From: Photobacterium alginatilyticum
GTDB taxonomy: Bacteria; Pseudomonadota; Gammaproteobacteria; Enterobacterales; Vibrionaceae
NCBI RefSeq assembly: GCF_009910675.1
Contig: NZ_RSEJ01000036.1
Location: forward strand, 1 to 54,002
Direction: 5' to 3'
Length of the DNA: 54,002 nucleotides
A program made the position numbers and the translations under genes. This document shows positions 16,111 through 25,414 of this stretch, in pieces. Numbering within the stretch: position 1 is the stretch's first letter; each line of letters starts with the position of its first letter. The notes below the pieces were generated by a model that was not told the origin of the DNA, searched no databases, and saw only the letters and a program-made list of their open reading frames with translations.

Positions 16111-17121
16111 ATGTTTCGGAACCCACCAATAATTGGCATTGATATCGGCCATCATAGCGTTAAAGCGGTCGTCTTGAACCCAAAAAAAGAGCAACTGGAA
16201 CTCTCTGCCTTTGCAGAAATTACCTTGCCTTCTTCGGTTATTAACGACCAGCATAGCGTGAATACGTCAGCCTTGTTGTCAGCAATACGTAAATTAAAAA
16301 AGAGTCTGCCGTTTAACGCCAGAAAAGTGGTCATTGCCCTGCCGGACAGCGCGGTCATTAGCAAGGTGATCCAGCTTGATACGAACCTGAGTGACGAGGA
16401 AGCGGAATTTGCAGTGACCCAGGCGCTCAGTGCCTCTTCCCCCTTTCCGGTTGAAGAGCTCAGTTTGGATTTTTTTCCGCTGTCATCGGACGCCTTTGTT
16501 GAAACGGCAACGACCGTACCGTTTCAGGTGTTTGCTGCGCGAAAGGACACCATAGACAGCCGGATCAAGGCATTAAAAAAGGCGGGCCTGCATCCCGGGG
16601 TGGTCGAACTCCAGACACACGCTCTATTGTGGCTGGGCGAGTATATAGCCGAACGCGCCGCGATGCAGGAGTTGTGGGGTATTGTGGATATCGGTATGCA
16701 CTGTACTGAATTTAGCATCAAGCCACCTGGCGGTGCGGCCTACCACCGCGAAATGGCTTTCGGTACCTCGCTGGTGAGCGGGAATATGGCTGGCGGCAGT
16801 GAAGAGCCGGGGGGCTTTGCCCCCGAACTCGAACAGGCTGAAGTCTTTACCAAACAGCTGGCAGATCACCTCAAGCGGCAGTTTCAGCTTTATAATTCGA
16901 CACACCCGCGCTCGGTGCTAAAAGGGATCTGGCTGTGTGGCGGGGGGCAGCATGTTGTGCTGGAAGAACTACTGGCCCGGCTGCTGGGTGTCGAGGCCAG
17001 CTGGATCAACCCTTTTCGTTATTTTCCCTGCAGCAAAAAGCTGGGGCAGATCGCCAGCAATAGCTATTACGGCCAGTATGCGGTTGCGGCCGGGCTGGCT
17101 ATAAGGGGTGCCAGTCAATGA
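16111..17121 (+). CDS. pilM: Type IV pilus inner-membrane platform protein PilM
   Basis: PilM is an actin-like cytoplasmic ATPase-fold protein that binds the N-terminus of PilN and links the pilus alignment complex to the motor. The 336-residue protein opens IGIDIGHHSVKAVVL, the phosphate-1 loop of the actin/FtsA fold, and has a second loop IVDIGMHCTEFSI near residue 190 and WLCGGGQHVVLEELL near 270. It is the first gene of pilMNOPQ; its stop overlaps the pilN start. The PilM-PilN-PilO-PilP-PilQ complex spans the envelope for pili of the MSHA/PilA type used in twitching, adhesion or DNA uptake. Confidence 0.96.
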   Translation: MFRNPPIIGIDIGHHSVKAVVLNPKKEQLELSAFAEITLPSSVINDQHSVNTSALLSAIRKLKKSLPFNARKVVIALPDSAVISKVIQLDTNLSDEEAEFAVTQALSASSPFPVEELSLDFFPLSSDAFVETATTVPFQVFAARKDTIDSRIKALKKAGLHPGVVELQTHALLWLGEYIAERAAMQELWGIVDIGMHCTEFSIKPPGGAAYHREMAFGTSLVSGNMAGGSEEPGGFAPELEQAEVFTKQLADHLKRQFQLYNSTHPRSVLKGIWLCGGGQHVVLEELLARLLGVEASWINPFRYFPCSKKLGQIASNSYYGQYAVAAGLAIRGASQ

Positions 17122-17714
17122 TTGCACGCTTGAATTTGTTGCCGTGGCGGGAGGAAAAGCGAAAGCAGCATAAGCAACGTTTTTTTACCATCCTGGTGGG
17201 CGTTATGCTGGCAGTTGCTGCCGTGCAATGGCTGCTGGCGAGCTACATTGAGCAGCAGCAGGCGCACCAGCAGGCACGGAACCAATTGCTGCAGCAGGAA
17301 ATATCAACGCTCGAGCGCCAGCTTGCATTTTTACCCGGCCTCGACAGGCAGCGTGCTGCACTTAACAAGCGGCTTGGGGTGATAGGGGACATTCAGCAGG
17401 AGCGTAATCAAATCACGCACCTGCTGAGTATATTGCCTGGTATTGTCCCGCAGGGAGTCTATCTCGACAGTGTGTCACTGTCGTCCAACCGGATCGCCGT
17501 CAATGGGATCGGTGACTCTACCGGTCGCCTGGCAATACTGTTATCCAATGCCGAGCAGTCCCCCTGGCTGGAGGATGTGGCCATGCACTCGATTGTGGCA
17601 ACGAAAGGTGACCAGGCACAGGACCAGACCCGGTTTAAGGCCTCGTTTACCCTGGCAATGCATCCGGAGTCGGCATCCGGGAAGACCCATAGTCAACAAG
17701 GAAAACGGCAGTGA
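17118..17714 (+). CDS. pilN: Type IV pilus assembly protein PilN
   Basis: PilN is a bitopic inner-membrane protein of the pilus alignment complex. The 198-residue product begins MIARLNLLPWREEKRKQ, the conserved INLLPWR cytoplasmic motif that docks into PilM. One membrane helix (about residues 24-43), a coiled-coil and a periplasmic ferredoxin-like domain follow. Its ATG overlaps the pilM stop (ATGA), suggesting translational coupling, and its end overlaps the pilO start in the same way. Confidence 0.95.
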   Translation: MIARLNLLPWREEKRKQHKQRFFTILVGVMLAVAAVQWLLASYIEQQQAHQQARNQLLQQEISTLERQLAFLPGLDRQRAALNKRLGVIGDIQQERNQITHLLSILPGIVPQGVYLDSVSLSSNRIAVNGIGDSTGRLAILLSNAEQSPWLEDVAMHSIVATKGDQAQDQTRFKASFTLAMHPESASGKTHSQQGKRQ

Positions 17715-18295
17715 GTGACTGGCAGGATTTAGATCTGGATGAAATAACCGAGTGGCCGTTGATACCGCAATGTGCCGTGGCGTTGTTTCTGGCATTGGCA
17801 ATGGGCACGGCTGGCTACTGGTATTGGCTGACACCGTTGCATGAGGAGCTGGTCCGGCTCAAGCATACAGAACGGGAGCTTCGCCAGCAGGTTGGAAAGC
17901 GGGCCAGCCAAGTGGCGGCCCTGCCCAAGGTAAGAGATCAGATTCAAGCGCTGGAAGAGCGCTATCAGTATGTCGTAGAGCAATTGCCCGAGGAGGAAGA
18001 ATTGGCAAGCCTGCTGTCTGGCGTGAATGACATCGGGGTCCGCAACGGCCTCGAGTTTCAACGTATCGAATGGGGCCCCAGGCGTGAACACCCTCTGTAT
18101 TACGAACTTCCCATCAATATTGCCCTGACTGGCCGCTACGTAAACATCGGTCAGTTTGCGGAGTCGGTTGCCAGGCTATCACGTATTGTGACCCTGAATG
18201 ACTTCGATTTGGCTTTTCTCCGGCAGCACCAGAATCAGGAAACCCTGTCGCTGAAGGTGTCTGCCAGTACCTATCGTTTTAAAGCGCCGAAATAG
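17711..18295 (+). CDS. pilO: Type IV pilus assembly protein PilO
   Basis: PilO pairs with PilN through a similar topology. The 194-residue product has a short cytoplasmic tail, one membrane helix (about residues 21-40), a coiled coil (about 45-85) and a periplasmic domain containing NGLEFQRIEWGPRREHPLYYELPI. It begins with GTG overlapping the pilN TGA (GTGA). The N-terminus is acidic (DWQDLDLDEITEWP), as in other PilO proteins. Confidence 0.95.
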   Translation: MSDWQDLDLDEITEWPLIPQCAVALFLALAMGTAGYWYWLTPLHEELVRLKHTERELRQQVGKRASQVAALPKVRDQIQALEERYQYVVEQLPEEEELASLLSGVNDIGVRNGLEFQRIEWGPRREHPLYYELPINIALTGRYVNIGQFAESVARLSRIVTLNDFDLAFLRQHQNQETLSLKVSASTYRFKAPK

Positions 18296-18306
18296 AGGTG
18301 GCCAGT

Positions 18307-18837
18307 TTGAAAAGGATGTCATTGCTAGTCTTCATATGCTGGCTGGTGGTTGGCTGCCGGGCCAATGAAGATTCTGTTCAGCAGTTTATCGAACAGGCCC
18401 ATAACCAGGCCCTGGTGCAGATAGAACCCCTGCAGGAACAGTATGTTTTCGTGGCTGACGAGTTTGTTATGGCGAGCAACCGAATCCCCTTTGTTCGCCC
18501 TCGCCCGGAACTGAAGACCGTCGGACAGGAGAGAGATATGTCTTGCTGGCAGCCGGATATGATGCGTACACGCAGCGCTTTGGAGGGCATACCTTTGGCC
18601 CAGCTCAGGATGAAAGGGGTTATTGGTGACAAGCGTGTACTCTGGGCGATCATTGCCAGGCCAGACGGCAAGTTGGAAAAAGTCCGGGACGGGCACTACC
18701 TGGGTCTCAATTTCGGCAAGGTTCGACAGGTTAGCCCGAGCAGTGTTGAGATTGAAGAAGTATTACCTGACGGTATGGGGTGCTGGTTGAAAAGGCTGAC
18801 CACATTGCCACTCGCTTCCGCAGGTTCTGCCGTATAG
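18307..18837 (+). CDS. pilP: Type IV pilus lipoprotein PilP
   Basis: PilP is an inner-membrane lipoprotein that connects PilN/PilO to the secretin PilQ. The product has a signal peptide ending in the lipobox LVVGC and a C-terminal beta domain including QLRMKGVIGDKRVLWAIIARPDG and HYLGLNFGKV. I favour the TTG start at 18307 (MKRMSLLVF), because GAGGTGG lies six bases upstream and gives a normal signal peptide. A GTG nine bases earlier and an ATG nine bases later are alternatives. It follows pilO closely and precedes pilQ by 15 bases. Confidence 0.92.
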   Translation: MKRMSLLVFICWLVVGCRANEDSVQQFIEQAHNQALVQIEPLQEQYVFVADEFVMASNRIPFVRPRPELKTVGQERDMSCWQPDMMRTRSALEGIPLAQLRMKGVIGDKRVLWAIIARPDGKLEKVRDGHYLGLNFGKVRQVSPSSVEIEEVLPDGMGCWLKRLTTLPLASAGSAV

Positions 18838-18852
18838 AAGGAAGAAAAAAAG

Positions 18853-20568
18853 ATGAAACGGAGTTTTCCAGTATCCACTGGTGCGTGGGCCAGATATTGG
18901 CTGCCTTTGTGGCTGTGTCTGGTCTCGATGGCTTTTCCTGTGACTGCCGTGACGGTGGTGGATAACCAGATAGCCGATATAGATTTCAGGCGGGACAAGC
19001 AAAACCGGGGGGTACTCAGTGTCAAGCTGGCCAAGCCCCAGTCGCTGGTTGATATGCGCAAGTCCGGCAGGCAGCTTTACATTGAAATGGTGGGGACGAC
19101 ACTCAGTGACGAGATGGTGTACTTGCTCGATGTTGCCGATTTCGCCACGGTTGTCGAGTCGGTCGAGACGCTGCGGACCGAAAAGGGGGCCCGGCTGGTG
19201 CTCAACACAACTGCCGACTTTGTCTACGACTATGACTTGAAAGGCACACTGTTAACGGTGTTTGTTGCCGGCCGGCCTGAGCCGGCCAAGGCGGGGCAGA
19301 GCCGTGACGTGAGCTACAGTGGTAAGCCTATTTCAATTAATTTTCAGGATATTCCCGTTCGTAACGTGCTTCAGCTGATTGCGGAGTATAACGATTTCAA
19401 CCTCGTGGTCTCAGACTCCGTGCAGGGCAGTGTGACCCTGCGTTTGGATGATGTGCCCTGGCCCCAGGTGCTGGAAATTATTCTCCAGGCCAAAGGGCTG
19501 GACAAGCGGGTGCAGGGCTCGGTGGTATTGATCGCTCCGAAGCAGGAGCTGACCCAGAGCGAGCAGCAGATCCTCGAGGCCAGGCGCAAGGAGCAGGAAC
19601 TGGCTTCATTGCGCTCGGAAATCATTCAGGTCAATTTTGCCAAGGCCACGGATCTTGCCGAGTTGCTTCAGGGCGGGGACGGGGGCAGTAGCATGCTCTC
19701 AAACCGGGGTTCCCTGCATGTCGATGACCGTACCAACTCATTGATTGTCAATGATCTTGGTGAGCGTATCGATACCATCAAGAATATCATTGCCGCGCTG
19801 GATATTCCGGTCAAGCAGGTTCATATCGAGGCCAGGATCGTCTCAGTCAATGAAGGGGATATTGATGAAATCGGGGTCCGCTGGGGGGTACTGAGTAGCA
19901 GCGGCAGCAAGACGGTCGGCGGGTCGATTGAGAGTAACCTCAACTCTGTCGGGCTGCTGGAAGAAGAGGCGACAGTGGAAGACTTCCTTAACGTCAACTT
20001 GGCCGCCACTCAGGCCGGGGCTTCCAGTATTGCCTTCCAGGTTGCCAAAATGGGCGATATCCTGCTGGATCTCGAACTCTCCGCCCTGCAGTCGGAAAAT
20101 AAGCTGGAAATCATTTCCAGCCCGCGGCTTGTCACTACCAACAAGCAGATGGCCTATATCGAGCAGGGGACAGAGATCCCCTACCTGGAGGCCTCATCGA
20201 GCGGGGCGGTATCTGTTGGCTTCAAGAAGGCGGTGCTGAGCTTGATGGTGACGCCGCAGATCACCCCGGATGACAAACTGGTGCTGGATTTAGTGGTGAC
20301 CCAGGACAAACCGGGAGATGTCGTGAGTACCGGTACCAGCGAGGCGGTAGCCATTGATACCCAGCGAATCGGCACCCAGGTGCTGGTGAATAATGGCGAG
20401 ACGGTGGTGCTGGGAGGGATTTATCAGCACCAAACCAATAACTCGATCAGAAAAGTCCCCGTATTGGGGGATTTGCCGATACTTGGTGCCTTGTTCCGCC
20501 ACAAACTGAACAAGCTGGCCAAGCGAGAGTTGCTGATCTTCGTGACCCCGAAGATAGTGATGCAGTGA
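18853..20568 (+). CDS. pilQ: Type IV pilus secretin PilQ
   Basis: PilQ forms the outer-membrane ring through which the pilus passes. The 571-residue protein has a signal peptide (cleavage near residue 34, after VTA), one AMIN domain, a secretin N0/STN domain (ISINFQDIPVRNVLQLIAEY), an N1 domain and the C-terminal secretin core. The core includes IEQGTEIPYLEASSSGAVSV, VLVNNGETVVLGGIY and VPVLGDLPILGALFR. It is shorter than the Pseudomonas form because there is a single AMIN domain, as is usual in vibrios. It has a good AGAAGGAAG ribosome binding site and ends the operon. No clear terminator follows. Confidence 0.96.
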   Translation: MKRSFPVSTGAWARYWLPLWLCLVSMAFPVTAVTVVDNQIADIDFRRDKQNRGVLSVKLAKPQSLVDMRKSGRQLYIEMVGTTLSDEMVYLLDVADFATVVESVETLRTEKGARLVLNTTADFVYDYDLKGTLLTVFVAGRPEPAKAGQSRDVSYSGKPISINFQDIPVRNVLQLIAEYNDFNLVVSDSVQGSVTLRLDDVPWPQVLEIILQAKGLDKRVQGSVVLIAPKQELTQSEQQILEARRKEQELASLRSEIIQVNFAKATDLAELLQGGDGGSSMLSNRGSLHVDDRTNSLIVNDLGERIDTIKNIIAALDIPVKQVHIEARIVSVNEGDIDEIGVRWGVLSSSGSKTVGGSIESNLNSVGLLEEEATVEDFLNVNLAATQAGASSIAFQVAKMGDILLDLELSALQSENKLEIISSPRLVTTNKQMAYIEQGTEIPYLEASSSGAVSVGFKKAVLSLMVTPQITPDDKLVLDLVVTQDKPGDVVSTGTSEAVAIDTQRIGTQVLVNNGETVVLGGIYQHQTNNSIRKVPVLGDLPILGALFRHKLNKLAKRELLIFVTPKIVMQ

Positions 20569-20897
20569 GTACACGGGAGTCATGGACTGTGCAGGTAGGG
20601 TTGACGGCGTGATTGTCTAGATGTGCGCAGCACCATGATGAAAAGCTAACTTATTGTGTTTATTGATGGCTTTGGCCTCTACAAGGCGATTATTCCGCAA
20701 GATCCCCATGCCGATGCGTGTCTCAAGGGTAATTAAATTGGTAATGAGGCACACTAGCTATTGCCAAATGATAGCGAGTCCTGAGATAATTTTCGGTCTT
20801 ATCACGAATTAAATGTGAGGAAGTTGGCGCCTCGGGCTTATTTATCGATAGCCTGCGGGCGGTGTCGTTTTATTAACCGCGCGTAAAATTGCTAAAA
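20569..20897. other. pilQ-aroK intergenic region
   Basis: These 329 bases hold no supportable gene and no strong intrinsic terminator. GATAA and TTATC arms around 20785-20803 make a weak dyad. The stretch presumably contains the aroK promoter, but I cannot assign -35 and -10 elements with confidence. Confidence 0.4.
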
Positions 20898-21416
20898 ATG
20901 GCTGAAAAACGAAATATTTTCCTGGTCGGCCCAATGGGTGCCGGCAAAAGCACTATTGGTAGACATCTTGCACAGCAGCTACATATGGAATTCTTTGACT
21001 CTGATTCTGTCATTGAAGATCGTACTGGAGCCGATATCAGCTGGGTATTCGATGTGGAAGGTGAAGACGGTTTCCGTGTTCGCGAAGAGAACGTGATCAA
21101 TGACCTGACCCAAGAGCAAGGGATCGTCCTTGCGACAGGTGGTGGTTCCGTTAAAAGTAAAGAGAACCGCAACCGCCTTTCTGCTCGCGGTATCGTGGTT
21201 TATCTTGAAACTACCATAGAAAAACAACTCGCCCGTACTCAGCGTGACAAAAAGCGTCCTCTGCTACAGACAGATACGCCACGCGAAGTACTTGAAGCTC
21301 TGGCAGAAGAGCGTAACCCTTTGTATGAAGAGGTTGCAGACTATGTAGTTCGCACTGACGATCAGAGCGCCAAGGTAGTTGCAAACCAAATCATCAAAAT
21401 GCTTGAAGAGCGTTAA
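20898..21416 (+). CDS. aroK: Shikimate kinase I
   Basis: AroK phosphorylates shikimate at the 3-hydroxyl with ATP, feeding chorismate and aromatic amino acid synthesis. The 172-residue protein begins MAEKRNIFLVGPMGAGKST, almost identical to E. coli AroK, with the Walker A GPMGAGKST, the substrate-binding DSDSVIEDRTG and the GGGSV loop. The ATG at 20898 gives the family N-terminus; a TTG nine bases upstream is less likely. It heads the aroK-aroB-damX-dam-rpe-gph-trpS block conserved in enteric and vibrio genomes. Confidence 0.98.
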   Translation: MAEKRNIFLVGPMGAGKSTIGRHLAQQLHMEFFDSDSVIEDRTGADISWVFDVEGEDGFRVREENVINDLTQEQGIVLATGGGSVKSKENRNRLSARGIVVYLETTIEKQLARTQRDKKRPLLQTDTPREVLEALAEERNPLYEEVADYVVRTDDQSAKVVANQIIKMLEER

Positions 21417-21438
21417 TCAATAGTAAGAGAAGCTGACC

Positions 21439-22518
21439 ATGGAACGGATCAACGTCAACTTAGGTGACAGAAGCTACCCAATCTCAATCGGCGCCGAGTT
21501 ATTTACTGACCCGGCGTTGTTTTCCTCTGCCATCAGTGCCGGTCGACGTGTTGTCGTGGTCAGCAATGAAACGGTGTCGCCGCTGTATGCCGATACAGTG
21601 ATGGCGACCATCCGTCAGCTCCAGTGCGATGTCGCTCTGCTTTCGCTACCTGACGGGGAACAATACAAAACCCTGGAGACCTTCAACCAAATCATGACAT
21701 TTTTGCTGGAAGGCAATTACGGTCGTGATGTGGTGATTGTTGCCCTCGGGGGCGGCGTTATTGGTGATGTAGTGGGATTTGCGGCTGCCAGCTACCAGCG
21801 TGGTGTTGATTTTATCCAGGTACCGACCACCCTGTTGTCACAGGTGGACTCATCTGTCGGCGGTAAAACAGCGGTAAACCATCCTCTGGGTAAAAACATG
21901 GTTGGAGCCTTTTACCAGCCTAAGGCCGTTGTGATTGATAACCACTGCCTGAAAACCTTGCCTGAGCGCGAGTTTGCTGCCGGGATGGCAGAAGTGATCA
22001 AGTACGGTATTATCGCTGACAGCGAATTCTTCATCTGGCTGGAGCAAAACCTCGAGAAGCTGCAGGCATTGGATAATGATGCGCTCAGCTATGCGATCGG
22101 TCGCTGCTGCCAGATCAAGGCGGATGTTGTTGCTGCCGACGAAAAAGAGTCAGGCGTACGTGCATTGCTTAATCTGGGGCATACCTTTGGCCATGCTATT
22201 GAGGCTGAAATGGGATATGGCAACTGGCTGCACGGCGAAGCGGTGTCGGCAGGCACAGTACAGGCCGCACAGACTGCCCATCTGCATGGTCTATTGTCGT
22301 CAGATGATGTCCAGCGAATTACCCGTTTGCTCGAGCGGGCTAACCTACCGGTCAAAGCCCCGGCATCGATGGATTTTGATTGTTATATGAAGCATATGAT
22401 GCGGGATAAAAAAGTCTTGTCAGGTCAGCTAAGATTGGTTCTGCCGACATCTATCGGCAGTGCCGAGGTCGTGGCTGATGTGCCCCACGATATCTTGCGT
22501 CGTGTGATTAATTCTTGA
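21439..22518 (+). CDS. aroB: 3-dehydroquinate synthase
   Basis: AroB converts DAHP to 3-dehydroquinate, the second shikimate step, using NAD and a divalent metal. The 359-residue protein shows the NAD-binding GGGVIGDVVGFAAASYQRG near residue 100, the QVPTTLLSQVDSSVGGKTAVNH segment and the metal ligands in NLGHTFGHAIE. It starts 22 bases after aroK behind an AGAGAAG ribosome binding site. Confidence 0.98.
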   Translation: MERINVNLGDRSYPISIGAELFTDPALFSSAISAGRRVVVVSNETVSPLYADTVMATIRQLQCDVALLSLPDGEQYKTLETFNQIMTFLLEGNYGRDVVIVALGGGVIGDVVGFAAASYQRGVDFIQVPTTLLSQVDSSVGGKTAVNHPLGKNMVGAFYQPKAVVIDNHCLKTLPEREFAAGMAEVIKYGIIADSEFFIWLEQNLEKLQALDNDALSYAIGRCCQIKADVVAADEKESGVRALLNLGHTFGHAIEAEMGYGNWLHGEAVSAGTVQAAQTAHLHGLLSSDDVQRITRLLERANLPVKAPASMDFDCYMKHMMRDKKVLSGQLRLVLPTSIGSAEVVADVPHDILRRVINS

Positions 22519-22532
22519 AGTTGTGAACAACC

Positions 22533-24113
22533 ATGACTCGTGACACCTCAGTCGCAGCGTTGGATCTGGATACCCAGGTCCAACTCCTTTCCCGTATACA
22601 GTTTTTAACCCGCTTTAGTTCTAATCTTATTCAGATAACTGGCCGCGAAGGCGCCGGTAAAACATGGCTGGCACAGCGTTACCTGGAACAATGGGCGCAG
22701 GGTAGCAACCAGACGCTATTGCTTTGCCACCGGGCACAGTCCGACAGCCAGCACCGCTCTATCATACTGAAGCAGCTTGTTGCCCAGCCGGTTTTCAACG
22801 ATCAGGATCCGCTGCAGGAAAGTGTCGAGCGCATGCTCGGAAGTGGTCCTGCCAATTTGCTGCTGGTTATTGATGATGCGCACTTGCTCAGTGCGACGCT
22901 CATTGCTGAGCTATGGGCCTTGGTACAACAGGCGCAGAACATGCCTGGCTGGCAAATCAACGTGTTGCTCTTTAGCCAGTCGGGGCGGCTGGACAAATAC
23001 CTGAGCCAGGTTTCCCATGGTCAGGGGGCGGCGCCGCTTGAGTTGGAAATTGTTGATTTCAGTGAACAAGAAGTGCAAACCTTTGTCGAAGTGATATTCG
23101 CCACAGATAGGTTGGATGCCCACGGTAGGCGCGCGCTGAGGGATAAAGCGGCAGCGTCATCGCCCGTTCCCGGGGCACTGATGCAACTAGAACAAACGGA
23201 GCAGACAAATATGGCCAGTTCTCGATCACGTACCTTATCGCCAATGACATTGCTGGCTGTTTTACTCGTTGTTGCAGCTGCCGGACTGGCGTTCGTCTTT
23301 TTTCCGGCAGATGATTCCGCGCCGGTTGCTGCACAGACTGAAAGTCCGGAACCGGCTGACGAGGCTCGCCAGGCACTGACCCTGTCAACCGGACAGGTAG
23401 AAGAAGAGCTGAGCGAATCGCTGCCAGAGCCAATATCCGGCGAAACAGCGCTATCGCGAGATGTTACCGATACCATCAATGATGATTCTCATCGCCTGCC
23501 TCAGGAGATCTCTCTGGAGGGGCTGACTGTTGGCCGCAGTGATGATAACCAGCGGGTTGTCCTGCCGTCAGATGTCGTGGATGCGATGATCACCGAGCAG
23601 GAGCTGGGGGGCAGTGGAGCCATGGCGGTTGCTGATCAGCCAGCTATTGAAGAGGCTGTGAGCGAAGCCATTCAGCCTGCAGATACCACAGAGCAGACAA
23701 ATCGGGAGATCGCATCGGTGGCGGGTGAGCCAGCCTCGGAAAGCGAGCCCGGATCCGATGCTTTGCCAGAGCCTGTCTCAGTAGCCCCCGCAGAGCAAGC
23801 GGAAGAGGGGAGTACCAATCTTGGGGCTGCGCTGAAAGGGGTGGACAAGCGCCACTATGCGCTGCAGCTGGCCGCTCTCAAGTCATTGGCAGCAGCCAAT
23901 AAATTTATTGCTGAGTACCAAATCGCCAATATTGCGACCATCTATGAGACTCGCCGCAATGGCGAGCCGTGGTTTATTGTGATCAGTGGTGACTACCCGA
24001 ATATCGTTGCTGCCCGCAGGGCGGAAACACAGTTGCCGGAGAGGCTGCAAGTTGTTCAGCCATGGGTGAAATCCTACGCACAGATCCATCGTGAAATCGA
24101 GCGGGTGAAATAA
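22533..24113 (+). CDS. damX: DamX, SPOR-domain cell division protein
   Basis: The 526-residue protein has an AAA-type N-terminal domain with Walker A GREGAGKT at 37-44 and LLVIDDAH at 110-117. A single membrane helix (about 239-257) follows, then a long acidic linker rich in Glu, Ala and Pro, and a C-terminal SPOR domain (about 445-526, YALQLAALKSLAAANKFIAEY). SPOR domains bind denuded glycan at the septum, and DamX localises to the division ring in E. coli. Like the E. coli protein, it lies between aroB and dam. The ATPase-like part is oriented toward the cytoplasm. Confidence 0.93.
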   Translation: MTRDTSVAALDLDTQVQLLSRIQFLTRFSSNLIQITGREGAGKTWLAQRYLEQWAQGSNQTLLLCHRAQSDSQHRSIILKQLVAQPVFNDQDPLQESVERMLGSGPANLLLVIDDAHLLSATLIAELWALVQQAQNMPGWQINVLLFSQSGRLDKYLSQVSHGQGAAPLELEIVDFSEQEVQTFVEVIFATDRLDAHGRRALRDKAAASSPVPGALMQLEQTEQTNMASSRSRTLSPMTLLAVLLVVAAAGLAFVFFPADDSAPVAAQTESPEPADEARQALTLSTGQVEEELSESLPEPISGETALSRDVTDTINDDSHRLPQEISLEGLTVGRSDDNQRVVLPSDVVDAMITEQELGGSGAMAVADQPAIEEAVSEAIQPADTTEQTNREIASVAGEPASESEPGSDALPEPVSVAPAEQAEEGSTNLGAALKGVDKRHYALQLAALKSLAAANKFIAEYQIANIATIYETRRNGEPWFIVISGDYPNIVAARRAETQLPERLQVVQPWVKSYAQIHREIERVK

Positions 24114-24221
24114 TCGCAGCGGCAAGCAGATAATTACGTGAATTGGTATCAGACTCGGGGTGAAATGAGGTACAATCCGCCACCTTTCGTAACAATATCG
24201 GTTCTGGTGGTGGTTAGCTGA

Positions 24222-25046
24222 ATGAAAAAGCATCGTGCATTCCTTAAATGGGCTGGAGGCAAATACTCTCTGGTCGAGGATATCGAGCGCCATCTGCCAC
24301 CTGCGCGTAAACTGGTCGAACCCTTTGTCGGGGCCGGCTCTGTCTTTCTGAATACCGATTTCGAGCATTACCTGCTGGCGGACATCAACCCGGATCTGAT
24401 CAATCTCTATAATACGCTGAAAGAGAAGCCAGAAACGTACATCAACGACGTGAAAAGCTTTTTCACACCGGAGTACAACCAGAAAAGCGCATATCTGGAA
24501 ATTCGCGAAGCCTTTAACAAGACCGATGATCCCTATCTTCGTTCTCTGTACTTCCTGTATATGAACCGCCATGGCTTTAATGGCCTGTGTCGTTATAACA
24601 AGAAAGGCGGCTTCAACGTCCCGTTTGGCTCCTACAAGAAGCCGTATTTCCCCGAAGACGAGATGTATTTCTTTGCCGAGAAGGCCAAGCGTGCGACGTT
24701 TGTATGCGAAGGCTATCAGCAGACGTTTTCCCGGGCCCGTAAAGGGTGCGTGATTTACTGCGATCCGCCTTATGCGCCTTTGTCGACCACGGCGAATTTT
24801 ACTTCATATGCAGGAAACGGGTTTAGCCTGGATGATCAGGCGGCATTGGCCGATGTGGCAGAAAAGGCCGCTACTGAGCGTGACATACCGGTATTGATAT
24901 CCAATCACGATACCACGCTGACCCGCCGTCTGTACCACGGTGCCGAGCTGTCCGTGGTCAAGGTGAAGCGTACCATCAGCCGTAACGGCAGCGGACGCAA
25001 TAAGGTGGATGAGCTACTGGCGTTGTTCAAGCTGCCGGTAGTCTAG
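24222..25046 (+). CDS. dam: DNA adenine methyltransferase (GATC)
   Basis: Dam methylates adenine in GATC and guides mismatch repair, replication initiation and, in vibrios, replication of both chromosomes. The 274-residue protein has the AdoMet-binding motif EPFVGAGSVF at 33-42, the catalytic motif DPPY at 181-184 and the N-terminal RAFLKWAGGKY signature. A 108-base gap with a possible TACAAT -10 separates it from damX, so it may have its own promoter. Its stop overlaps the stop of the convergent DUF2970 gene. Confidence 0.98.
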   Translation: MKKHRAFLKWAGGKYSLVEDIERHLPPARKLVEPFVGAGSVFLNTDFEHYLLADINPDLINLYNTLKEKPETYINDVKSFFTPEYNQKSAYLEIREAFNKTDDPYLRSLYFLYMNRHGFNGLCRYNKKGGFNVPFGSYKKPYFPEDEMYFFAEKAKRATFVCEGYQQTFSRARKGCVIYCDPPYAPLSTTANFTSYAGNGFSLDDQAALADVAEKAATERDIPVLISNHDTTLTRRLYHGAELSVVKVKRTISRNGSGRNKVDELLALFKLPVV

Positions 25047-25273
25047 CGTCCGTGGGTTGCTGTGACGACAAGGGTGATGGCAGCCACCAGGGCAATAAAT
25101 AACAGAATCCCGCTGATCCCGGCAATAATAAATGGCCAGGGTGACTTCTGGCTGAAGTCATGCTGGCGGTTGCGATCCGACTGTACCCCGAATAGGGCCG
25201 CCGCGATGCTGAGAGCTAAGCTTTTTGGCTTGTTGTTCTGATTTTTCTTACCGTTAACGCGTTGTTTTTCCAT
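25043..25273 (-). CDS. DUF2970 family small membrane protein
   Basis: The 76-residue product is basic at the N-terminus (MEKQRVNGKKNQNN), then has LALSIAAALFGVQSDRNRQHDF and one C-terminal hydrophobic helix (PFIIAGISGILLFIALVAAI). This is the DUF2970 pattern, a family of unknown function in gammaproteobacteria. The start is set by a very strong GGAGGTGGGA ribosome binding site. The gene is convergent with dam, and their stop codons overlap within a CTAG palindrome, with no terminator between them. Confidence 0.75.
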   Translation of the reverse strand: MEKQRVNGKKNQNNKPKSLALSIAAALFGVQSDRNRQHDFSQKSPWPFIIAGISGILLFIALVAAITLVVTATHGR

Positions 25274-25414
25274 TCCCACCTCCTCATGCTCTAAAAGCAT
25301 AGTCATTATATTATCAATTGCAGGTAGAAATCCGTTAAGACATCATTCTTTGGATCGGGTAGAATTGCGCCGATTTCCGATAACGTTTTCGTAAGTACCG
25401 TATAGAGGCTGAAC

